64,000 nt of DNA from Terfezia claveryi (taxonomy: Eukaryota > Ascomycota > Pezizomycetes > Pezizales > Pezizaceae): contig WHUX01000145.1 of the NCBI GenBank assembly GCA_015179025.1, forward strand, positions 1 through 64,000. Direction: 5' to 3'. The notes under the pieces were generated by a model, which saw only the letters and a program-made list of their open reading frames with translations, was not told the DNA's origin and searched no databases. Both the position numbers and the translations under genes were made by a program. Every line of letters starts with the position of its first letter. Within the stretch, counting starts at the first letter, position 1. This document shows positions 32,405-45,740 of the stretch, one piece after another.

Positions 32405-32500
32405 TGATAGTTAGACAGCGGGGGCTGGTCCTCAGACAGCGGGAACTGGTTTTGAGACAGCAGGAACTGGTTCTGAGACCGCAGGAACTGGATTGGACAT
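32405..32500 (+). repeat. 22-bp minisatellite
   Basis: Four units of GAGACAGCGGGAACTGGTT with small changes. Confidence 0.85.
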
Positions 32501-32519
32501 TAGCAGGCTCGTGAGAATA

Positions 32520-32832
32520 GGGGGCGCGGGGGTACCCTACTTCAAAAGTGTTACCACTTAATGCCACTTGATACTATGAGAAAGCAAATCTTTTAAAATT
32601 AAAATCTTTCTTGATATTCTATTTGTAGAGAGTTTTCGTTTTTTTATATCTATAGCCAAAAACAACTAATGAGTATAAGGAGGATTTGTAAAAGGTAAAG
32701 AAAGGATTTTTTATTTTTATTTTTTTATATAGAGAATAGGTTAATACATAGTATAGTAATAATAGGAGGAATATAGAATAGAATTAAGTTTAGAATAAAT
32801 ATAGAAAATAATATAAGGTCAAAAGTAATCAT
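32520..32832. repeat. Short AT-rich decayed segment
   Basis: AT-rich, TA-rich DNA bordering the palindrome on its left, matching the AT-rich DNA on its right from 38470. No gene. Confidence 0.5.
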
Positions 32833-32833
32833 C

Positions 32834-33234
32834 AGGATAGATATTTCTGTGCTGCAACGCCCTCTGCAGGCGCCCTGACGGACCACATTGTACCTCTCCT
32901 GCCATCTGCGTTAGGTCTCCCTGACGCTACTTCTGGCACATCAGGATATATATTTCTGTGCTGCAATGCCTGCTCCCAGCGCCCTGACGGACTACCTTCT
33001 ACATGACCCGCCTTGTGCGTCAGGTCGCCCCGACGCCACTTCTGGCACGTGCGCCTCTACAATACTCCTCTGTATTCTGATGGCCTGCCACGACCAACCA
33101 ACCTTGAATGCCTCTCAACACTATCAGCACATCAGGATCGATTTTCTTAGGCCACAACACCATCACCAGGCACCCTGATGATTGCCCTCTTCTAGCTACA
33201 CACCTCTAGGAACCCTAGCCCTTGTATCGCTCAA
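32834..33234 (+). repeat. CATCAGGAT...GCCCTGACGG repeats at the outer left of the palindrome
   Basis: Two about 105-bp direct repeats beginning CATCAGGATA.ATATTTCTGTG, and a third partial at 33130. Motifs such as GTCTCCCTGACGCTACTTC have inverted counterparts at 38340-38440 (GAGCTGGCGTCGGGGAGAC), so the palindrome extends weakly into this zone. Confidence 0.6.
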
Positions 33235-33669
33235 GCGCCATGTCTTCCGAGGTACCGCCCTGGCGGCCTTGTGTTCTGAGGTGCCACCATGGTGCGTGTG
33301 TACATCCATGCCCTGGCACAACTACCTGATAGGTAGACCACTATGTGCACTCGGAGCATGGAGGTGATTGCAGCTATACATTGCAAGAACTATATACATT
33401 TGAATTTCTATATACATAGCTGAGCTATAGGTAGATGCACTTCCAACGAACCATTCCCTCATGTATCCCACTTAAACTCATCCTGAGCATATGCCTCCAA
33501 AAATCCTAGCAGTTCCCTGATCTAAGCTGTCTGCAAAGTCATTATCGCCGTGCTTTGATCTAATAATATCCATATAGCTATTAACAACAGAACGCTGATA
33601 TCGCGAGACTGCACATACCTAGAGCTACCCAATTGCTGGCTGATGTAGTCATCCACTGCCATGAGCAAT

Positions 33670-34865
33670 GCCTATTACTAGAGCAATTAGCTATGCGTTT
33701 CCATAAAGTCTATGGATTTGCTGGCGAGTTCACATACCTAGGTATGTCTGCACATATAGATGGGGAATATCTTGAGAGTGCACTTGCGGAGTCCTAAGAG
33801 CAATTAGCTATGCCTTCACATACAGTCCGCTGGTTTTCTGGCGAGTTCATGTACCTGGCTATGCCTGTGTCTGCGCATATGGATTGGGGATATATCGGAA
33901 CTGCACTGGCGGAGTCGTAAGAGCAATTAGCTATACATTCACATAGAGTCCGCTGGTTTTCTGGCGAGTTCACATACCTAGCTATGCCTTGCACTGGGGG
34001 AGTCCTAAAAGCAATTAGACATACATTCACATAGAGTCCGCTAGTTTTCTGGCGAGTTCACGTACCTAGCTATGCCTTGTACTAGGGGAGTCCCAAGAGC
34101 AATTAGACATACATTCATATAGAGTCCACTGGTTTTCTGGCGAGTTCACATACCTAGCTATGCCTTGCACTAGGGGAGTCCCAAGAGCAATTAGACATAC
34201 ATTCACATAGAGTCTGCTGGTTTTCTGGTGAGTTCATGTACCTAGCTATGCCTTGCACTGGGGGAGTCCTAAGAGCAATTAGACATACATTCACATAGAG
34301 TTCGCTGGTTTTCTAGCGAGTTCACATACCTAGCTATGCCTGTGTCTGTGTATATAGATTGGGGATATATCGGAACTGCACTGGCTAGCTATGCCTGTGT
34401 CTGCGCATATAGATTGGGGATATATCGGAACTGCACTGGCAGAGTCCTAAGAGCAATTAGCTATACATTCACATAGAGTCCGCTGGTTTTCTGGCGAGTT
34501 CATGTACCTAGCTATGCCTTGCATTGGGGGAGTCCCAAGAGCAATTAGACATATATTCACATAGAGTCCGCTGGTTTTCTGGCGAGTTCATGTACCTAGC
34601 TATGCCTGTGTCTGCGCATATAGATTGGGGATATATCGAAACTGCACTGGCGGAGTTCTAAGAGCAATTAGCTATACATTCACATAGAGTCCACTGGTTT
34701 TCTGGCGAGTTCACGTACCTAGCTAGCTATGTCTCCGCATATAGATTGGGGATATATCGGAACTGCACTGGCGGAGTTCTACGAGCAATTAGTTATACAT
34801 TCATATAGAGTCCGCTGGTTTTCTGGCGAGTTCACGTACCTAGCTAGCTATATCTCCACATATAG
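33670..34865 (+). repeat. 88-bp tandem array, left arm
   Basis: Units begin GCAATTAG(A/C)(C/T)ATACATTC and contain GAGTCCGCTGGTTTTCTGGC. Starts at 33923, 34011, 34099, 34187 and 34275 are spaced exactly 88 bp. Some units are longer through an inserted TATAGATTGGGGATATATCG block. Confidence 0.9.
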
Positions 34866-35189
34866 ATGGAGGATATCTCGAGAGTGCACTGAGGAGTCCT
34901 AACCTCAGCTTGACCTTCCGCCGACTGCTGGCTGGTTGAGTTACCTGTGCAAAGAGGGGGTGCACGTGCTCTCGTGTTATGTTCGTTCATGCATGCCTGG
35001 AAATATGTGTTGGTTGACGCGGCCGACAAATATGTGTGATTGGCAGGATGGCAGATTGGTGCACGCGGTGTAACAGATCAGCAAATGCATGTTTCAGGCC
35101 ACATTACCTGCCAGCCATGAGATTACCGAAGTAGGTATTAGGTATGGAAGAGGGGTCCTCATGGCAGGCTTGTAAGTATGGACTTGTTT

Positions 35190-35745
35190 ATGCGAGAAAC
35201 TTGTGCTTTTGTGACTTATATATATATATGTGAGAAACTCATGCTTTTCGAGGCTTCTAGATATATATATATGCGAGAAACTCATACTTTGACACTTATA
35301 TATATATATATACAAGAAACTCATGCTTTTGAGGCTTATTAGTATATATGCGAGAAACTCATGCTTTTGGAGGCTTCTAGATATATATGTATATAAGAAA
35401 CTCATGCTTTGACACTTATATATATATATATGTAAGAAACTCATGCTTTTGAGGCTTATTAGTATATATGTGGGAAACTCGTACTTTGAAGATATATATA
35501 TATATATATACGAGAAACTCGTGCTTTTGTGACTTATATATATATATGTGGGAAACTCATGCTTTGGAGATATATATATATATATGCGGGAAACTCATGC
35601 TTTGGAGATATATATATATATATGCGAGAAACTCGTGCTTTTGAGGCTTATTAGTATATATGCGGGAAACTCGTGCTTTGGAGATATATATATACTCATG
35701 CTTTTCGAGGCTTCTAGATATATATGCGAGAAACTCATCCTTAGT
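35190..35745 (+). repeat. TA-rich GAGAAACTCATGCTTT tandem array, left arm
   Basis: Units of about 50-65 bp: a (TA)n run, then GCGAGAAACTC(A/G)TGCTTT. They form the inner part of the palindrome and meet their inverted copies at 35751. Confidence 0.88.
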
Positions 35746-35750
35746 TTCAT

Positions 35751-36205
35751 CTGGAAGTCTCGAAAAGCATGAGTATATATATAAGTCTCAAAGCACGAGT
35801 TTCTCGCATATATATATATAAGTCATAAAAGCACGAGTTTCTCGCATATATATATATATATCTCCAAAGTACGAGTTTCCCGCATATATATATATAAGTC
35901 ACAAAAGTACGAGCTTCTCGCATATATATATATATATCTCCAAAGCACGAGTTTCCCACATATATATATATAAGTCACAAAAGCATGAGTTTCTCACATA
36001 TATATATATATATATCTCCAAAGCACGAGTTTCCTGCATATATACTAATAAGCCTCAAAAGCATGAGTTTCTTGCATATATATATATATAAGTGTCAAAG
36101 TATGAGTTTCTCGTATACATATATATCTAGAAGCTTCGAAAAGCATGAGTTTCTCGCATATATATATATAAGTCACAAAAGCACGAGTTTCTCGCATAAA
36201 CAAGT
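35751..36205 (-). repeat. TA-rich AAAGCATGAGTTTCTCGC tandem array, right arm
   Basis: Inverted counterpart of 35190-35745, with similar unit length and (TA)n runs. Confidence 0.88.
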
Positions 36206-36534
36206 CCATATTTACAAGCCTGCCATGAGGGCCCCTCTTCCATACCTATTACCCACTTCGGTAATCTCAAGGCTAGCGGGCAATGTGGCCTGAAACATGC
36301 ATGTGCTGATCTGTCACACCGCGTGCACCAATCTGCCATCCTGCCAATCACACATATTTGTCGGCCGCGTCAACCAACACATATTTCCAGGCATACATGA
36401 ATGAATATAACACGAGAGCATGGGCGCCCCCTCTTTGCACAAGTAACTCAACCAGCCAGCAGTCGGCGGAAGGTCAAGCTGAGGTTAGGACTCCCCGGTG
36501 CACTCTCGAGATATCCCCTATCTATATGTGGAGA

Positions 36535-37830
36535 CATAGCTAGCTAGGTACGTGAACTCGCCAGAAAACCAGTGGACTCTATGTGAATGTATAGCTAATT
36601 GCTCGTAGGACTCCGCCAGTGCAGTTCAGATATATCCCCAATCTATATGCAGAGACATAGCTAGCTAGGTACGTGAACTCGCCAGAAAACCAGTAGACTC
36701 TATGTGAATGTATAGCTAATTGCTCTTAGGACTCCGCCAGTGCAGTTTCGATATATCCCCAATCTATATGCGCAGACATAGGCATAGGTAGGTACGTGAA
36801 CTCGCCAGAAAACCAGCGGACTCTATGTGAATGTATGTCTAATTGCTCTTAGTACTCCCCCAGTGCAAGGCATAGCTAGGTACGTGAACTCGCCACAAAA
36901 CCATCGGACTCTATGTGAATGTATGTCTAATTGCTCTTAGGACTCCCCCAGTACAAGGCATAGCTAGGTACGTGAACTCACCAGAAAACTAGCAGACTCT
37001 ATGTGAATGTATGTCTAATTGCTCTTAGGACTCCCCTAGTGCAAGGCATAGCTAGGTACGTGAACTCGCCAGAAAACCAGCAGACTCTGTGAATGTATAT
37101 CTAATTGCTCTTAGGACTCCGCCAGTGCAGTTCCGATATATCCTCAATCTATATGCACAGACACAGGCATAGCTAGGTATGTGAACTCGCCAGAAAATCA
37201 GTGGACTCTATGTGAATGTATATCTAATTGCTCTTAGGACTCCCCCAGTGCAAGGTATAGCTAGGTACATGAACTCGCCACAAAACCAGCGGACTCTATG
37301 TGAATGTATGTCTAATTGCTCTTGGGACTCCCCCAGTACAAGGCATAGCTAGGTACGTGAACTCACCAGAAAACTAGCGGACTCTATGTGAATGTATGTC
37401 TAATTGCTCTTAGGACTCCCTCAGTACAAGGCATAGCTAGGTATGTGAACTCGCCAGAAAACCAGCGGACTCTATGTAAATGTATGTCTAATTGCTCTTG
37501 GGACTCCCCCAGTGCAAGGCATAGCTAGGTATGTGAACTTGCCAGAAAACCAGTGGACTCTATGTGAATGTATAGCTAATTGCTCTTACGACTCCGCCAG
37601 TGCAGTTCCGATATATCTCCAATCCATATGTGCAGACACAGGCATAGCCAGGTACATGAACTCGCCAGAAAACCAGCGGACTATATGTGAAGGCATAGCT
37701 AATTGCTCTTAGGACTCCGCAAGTGCACTCCCGAGATATTCCCTATCTATATGCGCAGACATACCTAGGTATGTGAACTCACCAGCAAATCCACGGACTT
37801 TATGGGAATACATAGCTAATTGCTCTAGTA
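36535..37830 (-). repeat. 88-bp tandem array, right arm
   Basis: Inverted counterpart of 33670-34865 (GCCAGAAAACCAGCGGACTC units; TTGCTCTTAGGACTCC starts at 36843 and 36931, 88 bp apart). Confidence 0.9.
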
Positions 37831-40650
37831 ATAGGCATTGCTCATGGCAGTGGATGACTACATCAGCCAGCAATTAGGTAGCTCTAGGTATGTGCAGTCT
37901 CGTGATATCAGCGTTCTGTTGTTAATAGCTATATAGATATTATTAGATCAAAGCATGGCGATAATGACTTTGCAGATAGCTCAGATCAGGGAACCACTAG
38001 GATTTTTGGAGGCATATGCGTAGGATGAGTTCAAGTGGGATGCATGAGGGAATGGTTCATTGGAAGTGCATCTATAGCTCAGCTATGTATATAGAAATTC
38101 AAACGTACATAGTTCTTGCAATGTATAGCTGCTATCACCTCCATGCTCTGAGTGCACAGTGGTTTGCCTATCAGGTAGTTGTGCTAGGGCATCGATGTTA
38201 AAGACACGCATCACGGCGGCACCTCAAAAAACACGGCGCCAGGGCGGTACCTCCCAAGACATAGCGTCAGAGCTCGTTCCTGGTGATTGTGCAGGAACGT
38301 CAGGGTCAGGAGGAGGACCATGTAGGGCCAGTGTCAGCAGGCAGCCTGTGAAGAGCTGGCGTCGGGGAGACAGAGAAACAGCGGAGCGCGCCGGTAACTG
38401 GCAGTTTGTCATTAGTGGCACTGAAGGCATCAGGTGCTATAAAGGCAAACTATATTCCTTTGTGATGATGATCTGATATAATTAATATAAAATATAGAAT
38501 ATTAGCTACTAGATATATTGAAGAAGTGAGACATGTATATATACATAGAGAGGAGTTAGAAATATAGATGTATTACAAACAAAATAGAGAAGTTGATAGT
38601 ATAGTAAAATTAGAAACAGATAAAGAGAGATCTAAGAATAAATAGTGATACAATATAAGGTTAGTATATTAAGGTAGATAGATAGTATATAAATAAGCAA
38701 GAGTAGAATATATGATATAGTAGATATAGTAAGTCAAGTAGAATAGTAAAGGGAGTATAGTTGATTAGAAGTATAGTAGCTATAAAAAATAAGATATAAG
38801 AGAAGAACAATAGTAAGTGGCATAGTAGTGATGATAAAAAGTAAAGTAAAATAATAATAAAGAAATAGATGCAAAGAAAGAGATAAAAAGAATATAAAAG
38901 TAAAAGGTAGATATAGTATATTAGTGAAGAAGTATAGTCAAATTAAGACTAGAGAAGGGTAAATAGCTACAAAATAATTACAATATATAGAATAAATTTA
39001 TTTGTACTAGACATAGCAAAATTTTATAGTTAGTTTCAGATTCACTAGTTTATATTAGAATATCAAGTGTTTCTGATATATCTGACATAGATATTATTTT
39101 TACTGGTGCTATACTATCTTAATATCCCTCCTCACTTTTTAAATTGCTCACTTAATATCCTTCTTAATACTTAATCTTAGTAATACTCTTTTATTTATAT
39201 TGTATTTAATTTAAATAGTTGCTTAGAAGTTTGATAAGATAGTAAGTATATTAAAATCTTCTATATTAAGTAAAGTTGTACTTTCTTTTAGTTGATTCCC
39301 TAAGGGTTGAGATTTCTATAAAGGTAATAATATTAATAAAATTATTATTATTACTATAGTACTTTTTTTACTATATTAGTAAAGGCTACTATTTTATATA
39401 TTCAAGTATAAGGTATTAAGGTATTTATAAGTCTAATATAAATAAAAGATTTAAATAGTATAATTTAATCTCAATTTTACTACAAAGTACTATAAGTTAT
39501 AATAAAGTTAAGATTAAGACTATATTACTTAGTATAAGTAGTATTAATATTAATAATATTTTCCTATTAATAAAGTATTATAGATTATTAGGAATAGTAA
39601 TTGCTTAATTTTTGCCTAAAAAACTAAGACTTTTCGTAGCAAATATAAATAACTAAAGACTTAGTATAAGATTATATTAAAATAAATATTAATAATTATT
39701 TAATTATATTCTTATTTCTATTTAGTTAAATACCTAAATTAAGTAATAAAGATAGTTAAATAGTTTTTTAAATTAGTGATGACCTTTAGTATATTATTAT
39801 TACTAAAAGTAAATAAATATACTCAATAGTCATATATATTATATACTATTAACTTATTCTCTACTCTTTCTTTTCTTTCTTTATTCTTATTATTCCACTT
39901 TTAATATAATCTATATCTATTATATTTTAAGCTTTTGTATTTATAAATACTAGCTCTATTTTATCTCTAACAATTCTAGTTAGCTCTTAATATTTCTACT
40001 ATCTCCTCTTCTTATTAATATAATACTTTTCCCCTAACTACCTACTATATTAAATACTTTATATATAGCTATTAAGTTACTTATACTAATAATCCTACTT
40101 ATAACTCTATTAGTACCTTTTACCAGTCTAATAATATTATTTTATACCTCTACTTCTTATTATAATATTTTAATAATAGCTGATACTACCTTCTAAATTT
40201 TATCTAATTCTCTATTAAACCTAATTCTAAGTCAATCTTATATTATCTCCTCTAATATTATCCTTAAAAAGATATAAATAAGACTATTAGTAGTAATCCT
40301 CTAGATTTACTCTACTTTGCATAAAACTACTATATATCTATAAAGCTATTTAATAGTAGAGTCAATATTATAAGACTACTTTACTTTTACTACAAAAAAA
40401 TATACTTAGTAAGGAAGCTATAGTTTTTTAGCTTAGCTTATACTACTAGTTATAAAAAGGTATGCAACTTACACTATACAGTATTCAATACTAATAGTAT
40501 AGTTAATTTAGCCTATTTAAGACTTTCTTAGTCTAGATAAGTCTAGTTTAGTAAAACTTCTTTATAGATAATAATAATGTTAGAAAATAAGTTTAACTAA
40601 ATACTAACACTCTTTTTAGTATTAAAGTACCTTATAACTAGATAGAACAT

Positions 40651-40892
40651 CAGGTAAGAAAATAGTTTGTTTCCAGTATTTCAAGAGATAGTATTACTAC
40701 TAGAGACAAAGTATGTCTTTACGATTAGTAGAATGTCTCCCAGTATCTTCAAAAGATATTAGGAGATACTAAGAGACATATGGAAGATACTCAGAAGATA
40801 CTTAGGAGATATAAAAGACACAAAAGACATAAAAGACAACTTTGTCTTCTAAAGATACTATCTAGTATCTTAATGCTACTTTTTTTTTGCTA
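40651..40892 (-). mobile_element. 242-bp MITE-like element, RIP-mutated copy
   Basis: Same length and orientation as 13540-13781, inverted relative to 6151-6392. Starts CAGGTAAGAAAATAG and ends TTTTGCTA with outer AT on both sides. It is less decayed than the 13540 copy: the CAG start and several GACACA units survive. Confidence 0.85.
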
Positions 40893-41633
40893 ATGAACTA
40901 GAGCTCTTTTAATAAAATAAAGTATTAATTTAAAACTATATTAATTAGTATCCTACATACTACTTCTAAACCTATTATATATTATAGAATTAAATTTCTA
41001 GAGTTTATCTTAGTTATCTAAGTCTACTTATATACTAACTCTTACCATAACCTCTAAAGGTAGAATATTTGAACTACTAATAAGGCAAGTAGATCTGTAT
41101 ATAGTTCTAACTAGTATAATATTAAAAGTACTAATAAAGAGAGTATATAATCTTATAGAATTATTAGTATCAAAAGTATCAGAGCTACTTAAGATAAGAT
41201 AAGAAATAGCTGCTATATTTGTATCTAGGTAAAGTTCTAGAATAGAAGATAAGTATTTTAATAATATATTATATTTAGTTTATACTTAAATCTTCTAAAG
41301 GAGAGTTTAGATATGAAACTAATTATATTTAAAAAGCTTAACTTTCTATTTAAGTAATATAATTATATATTATAAAGGCTTATACTAAAAGTTTTTTTTT
41401 TTTTTTGAGAGAAATTTTCTATATATAATACCTATATACTATATAAGTTAGTATTAGTCAACTCCAAAATAAGTTCTAATAATAATATATTATATTAGTC
41501 TTAATTAAACCTTTATAGTTATCATAACTATATTATATACTAAGTATATAATGATTTAATTTGCCTTTACTATTACTTACTTCTAGACTTGCCTCCTATC
41601 TAGTAACTTTTTTAAGTATATTAAGAGGGAATA

Positions 41634-41722
41634 GTTTGCCTCTCAGTATCTCCTAGTGCCTTCCAGTAGTACTCAGAGGCTCTAAAAGACTCTAGAAGGC
41701 AAACTTTCAAACAATTTGTTCT
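41634..41722. repeat. Short relative of the 242-bp element
   Basis: AATAGTTTGCCTCTCAGTAT resembles the AATAGTTTGTCTCCAGT subterminal region. It closes with the inverted GAAGGCAAAC after about 60 bp, with CTC/GAG units between. It is much shorter than 242 bp and its ends are unclear. Confidence 0.45.
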
Positions 41723-44700
41723 TGATATATAGAATATCTTATATTATTATATACTAGATCTACTAAAGTATGTTAAGACTACTTTATTGATACTAAGCCT
41801 ATATAGATATACTTAGTATATATATTACTAATATAAGTCTTAATATATACTACTAAATATAATAAGCTATTAAGGTACTATATATTTTAGATAGTCTTAC
41901 TATATTTAGAGTAAGATATAAGCAATAGTAAATTAAGGTAATAGTAAAGATAAAACTCAATACTAATTATTATTACAATCTATTTTAGAGTTGAATAATA
42001 CTAGATTAAATACTATATATAGTATTATATATACAAGATTCCTAAAAAGGAAAAGAGAATAAACTTTTAGTATTAGAACTTATATAAACCTTTATACTTT
42101 ATATATAATATTAAGGGTTATATAAGCTATATAGAAGTTAATAGTTAAATTACCTATAGAAAACTTTATATCTTTAAATATATTACTCTCTATAGTTTTC
42201 TAGTTTTTAACTATCTTACTCCTTTCCTTTATACTTTCTAATATATAAACCCTATTATATATTTTACAACTATTTACAAACTTAACTAATTTATTTGTTT
42301 TAACTTTCCTTTTTTTCTATATATATTTTTTTAGCCTTATATACTTTTAATTCTTAAAGTACTTTAATATATCAGTACTTTTATTACTTTTATAATATTT
42401 ATTTATTATTACAAGCTTTTAGCTTCTATAGTTTACTTTATATTTACTTTAGGCTTCTTAATAAATAAAGTATATAAGATATAGTAGATTAATTCCTTTT
42501 TTTCTTAAATTTAATATTAAACTACTATTACAACTTTTAGTATTTTACCTTTAGATATCTTTATATATATGAAAATAATAGGAAGAACTTACTATCTATT
42601 GAGTTAATCTTTTAATAGTAGAGTAATTTACAGTCTACTCTATATTATTCAAATAGAATAAGTTCTATTATAATTGAACTAATAGATATATTTATTATAG
42701 ATATAGAAATTAAAATATAAATCTCTATACTCTATAAATTTTTATAAGTTAGGTCTACTTCTATACTACTATTCTATATATATAGGAGTATTTATTAGTA
42801 CTTAATAGAATTGGAACTAGTAAAATACTATATATACTATTATAGAATTATACTATTTTTACTATAGTTCTAAACTGCTCCTCTATAGGTATATTTAAGC
42901 CTATATATAAATATATTTTTGAGTTTACTAATATCTTTTATATAGTTTTTCAAAATAATTCATTTAAATATAATATATATAGTATATAATAAAGTTTCTA
43001 TGAACTAGTATTAGTAGGATCCAAATATATTGTTTAAAGTAATAGAGATCTAGAAGGTTATATTTAAGGATATTACTTTTAGCTTATTATATTCTATTAT
43101 ATAGAGAATAATTAGTAAAAAGAAGGAATTAAATTTAAGATTTTCTAAGTTTGTAAAAGTAAGAAATAATAAATTAATAAAGAAAGTAAGTAAGGTAGTA
43201 TTTTTAAAAGGGTATAAAAGAAGTAAATAGCTATTAGAGAAAGGTAGGAAAAAGAAGAAAAAAGGGACTAAAGAAGGATAAGAAGATAAGGATAAAGGAA
43301 GTAAGAATAAAGAAGGTAAAATTAAGGGAAATTAGAAGATAATAAGAGATAGTATATAGTAGTAGAAGATCTAAAGGAAATAATTAATAGAAAAGAAAAA
43401 AGAGGTAGAGCTATATTAAAATTAATACACTAATATCTTTTTACTATTAAAGTCCTACTAAAAGAATAAATAAGTACTAGTAATCTAGTAAAGATATATA
43501 GTAATATAGATTAGTTATAATTTATTATTTATAGGCTACCTTAACTTTAGTAAGTTATATAGTATAGTTTAAAATAAATAGTAAATAAATATTTATAGAA
43601 AATAGGAATAAAATAAAGGCCTTTTCTTTAAATAAAGAAAAAATTTAGTACTTATATATACTATCTTTTAGGACAGTAATAATAAGTTATTTAGAATTTT
43701 AAATGAATTAACTTCAACTATCTTTAATATTCTTCTATCTTTTTTACTATATATGAAGTACTAAATAGGCTACTTTTATTTTTTTTTGATCTTTAAATAA
43801 TTTTATTATAGATATTCTACCTATCTATTAACCTATTACTATATTAGATTTTTCTATAGTTAGTATAAATACTATTATATAACTCTTTTCTTTATTAGCT
43901 AGTAGTTAGTTCTACATATATAAAAAATTAAAATATCTATAAGTTCTTTAAATAAGAAAATAATAGTTATTTATATATATATATAATTAGACTAATCCTA
44001 TATAGAAGTACTTACTAATAAAGATTTAAATTATAATATAAAAGTAGCTAAACTAAAAGTCTATCTTAGAAAAGTATATCTTTTGAGCTTTAATACTTAT
44101 TTATTTTTTTATTTTATCAAAGTTACCTATTTTTTAAATTAGAATAAAGTATATTTTATTTTATAATAGATTGCTTAGTAGTATTAAAGATTATTAAATT
44201 ATATGATTTTATATATATGACTTTTCTATTCTAATTTACTATACTTAGTATTATTATATATATAACCTAGCTATTTAGATATTAACTTAAAATAGAGTAT
44301 ATTAAAAGTATTATAATCTATATAGAAGTAAAAAACTCTATATAAAATATAAAGTATATTAGTTTAGCTAACTAGTTTATAATAGAAGAAGAAGAAAAAT
44401 TTGTAAAAGTAGAGTTTAAGAGTTTGAAAGCTTAAGAGAAGAAAACTTAAGAAATGACTCTTCTATTTTTATTTAAAATAAGAATTAGCTTTTTATATAA
44501 GAACTATAGAGGATTTGTTAAAAATAAGCTAGAGACTATAGTAAGATTATTAAAATATAAGGAATTAGAGATATTAATTAAAACAACTAATATTATAATT
44601 ATAAATTTAAGTCTAACTAGCTATATATATAGGTATAAATTAAATTTAGAATATTACTTAAAAATACTACAACTAGATATAAGATATATATTCATATATA

Positions 44701-45740
44701 TAAAAGTAAAGTTTATTAGACCTACTATCTACTAAAATTACAATCTAATACTTGATATTATACAATAGTATTCTACCTCTATTAGCTTTATATTATAATA
44801 GAATTTGGCTAAAGTACTAATAATCAATTAGAAAAAGTACAATTTATAAGAAGGTTGAAATTGTAATAAAAATTTAAGTAGTTATTGCATTTTACTTGAA
44901 AAAAAAATAAATATTTAATCTAATTAATATTTTATAATTCTTTTATATATTAATTACTAATAATTTTATATAAGCTATTTTTATCTAACTTTATATTATT
45001 AGCTAAGTAGGTACTCAAGTTAATATAGCTTATATTATATATATAGTTTTATAGTATAATAGTCTTAGTTAAAAATTTATAAATTTTTATAGTTTTTATT
45101 ATATTACTTATCTAAGATATTAAATTTTCTATATACTAGAAAGAAATATATAATATAACTGCTAGTTTTAGGTTTAATTTCTAGTATAATATAGTTTTAT
45201 CTTTTTTGCTTCTTTCTTTATTTTTACTACTTTAATATTCCTAAGATTTATTACTATATTAGACCCCTTAATTACCTTATTATTACTTTATATTTAAATT
45301 TATAGTACTTAGTAAAAGTATTTAGAACTACCTCCTCTTCTGCAAATATATATAAGTAAAGTACTGCAAATACTTTTGCTAGAATATTGTATACTAATAA
45401 GGTATTCTTGTCTATTATATTTAAAGAAATTACTAGATAATAGATATAAAGTGACTTATATATAATATAAAGAGAGATATTTCAAGTTCTAGTAAGGGAA
45501 ACTTATATACTGAACTACTATAACTCTACTATTAATTATCAGCCAAAAATAGTATATTGGTCTAACTCAAGAAAAGAATGCTTTATAATTTTTCCCTATC
45601 TATCTAAGTATGTTATTGGTAGACTATTTAGTAGAGTATTAACTAGGATCTAAAGCTCAACTATTTCTATACTATATATTTCTAAGCCTATATAGCTTTT
45701 GGGACCCCTTTCTCTTCCCTTCTCCAATTATATTGTACAC

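Larger units (their letters stand above)
33235..38266. repeat. Five-kilobase imperfect palindrome
   Basis: The left arm, 33235-35717, and right arm, 35751-38266, are inverted copies. The outer ends pair (GAGGTACCGCCCTGGCG near 33249 with CGCCAGGGCGGTACCTC near 38237) and the inner ends pair (CTCATGCTTTTCGAGGCTTC at 35695 with GAAGTCTCGAAAAGCATGAG at 35754). About 33 bp are left unpaired in the centre. Arm order from outside in: unique about 400 bp, an 88-bp tandem array, unique about 300 bp, a TA-rich tandem array. There are no supported ORFs; short frames occur as mirror pairs. Arms differ mainly by point changes and unit copy number. Confidence 0.92.
38470..45740. repeat. Long AT-rich, RIP-decayed block
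   Basis: About 7.3 kb of TA-rich DNA with stops in all frames. The longest frame (44454-44735, 93 aa) is Ile/Leu/Tyr/Lys-rich as expected by chance in this composition. Recognisable contents are the 242-bp element at 40651-40892 and a related short unit at 41634-41722. It may be a gene-free AT isochore made of fully decayed transposons; a centromeric role is not excluded. Confidence 0.75.

Noticed and set aside
35094..35444. Ser/Tyr/His-rich frames in the palindrome
   Set aside because: They repeat with the tandem unit and occur as mirror pairs in both arms; not genes.
33670..37830. A CRISPR array
   Set aside because: The 88-bp units are contiguous tandem repeats without unique spacers, and the genome is eukaryotic.
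44454..44735. 93-aa frame in the AT-rich block
   Set aside because: Ile/Leu/Tyr/Lys composition follows from TA-rich DNA; no motif, no introns, and neighbours are full of stops.
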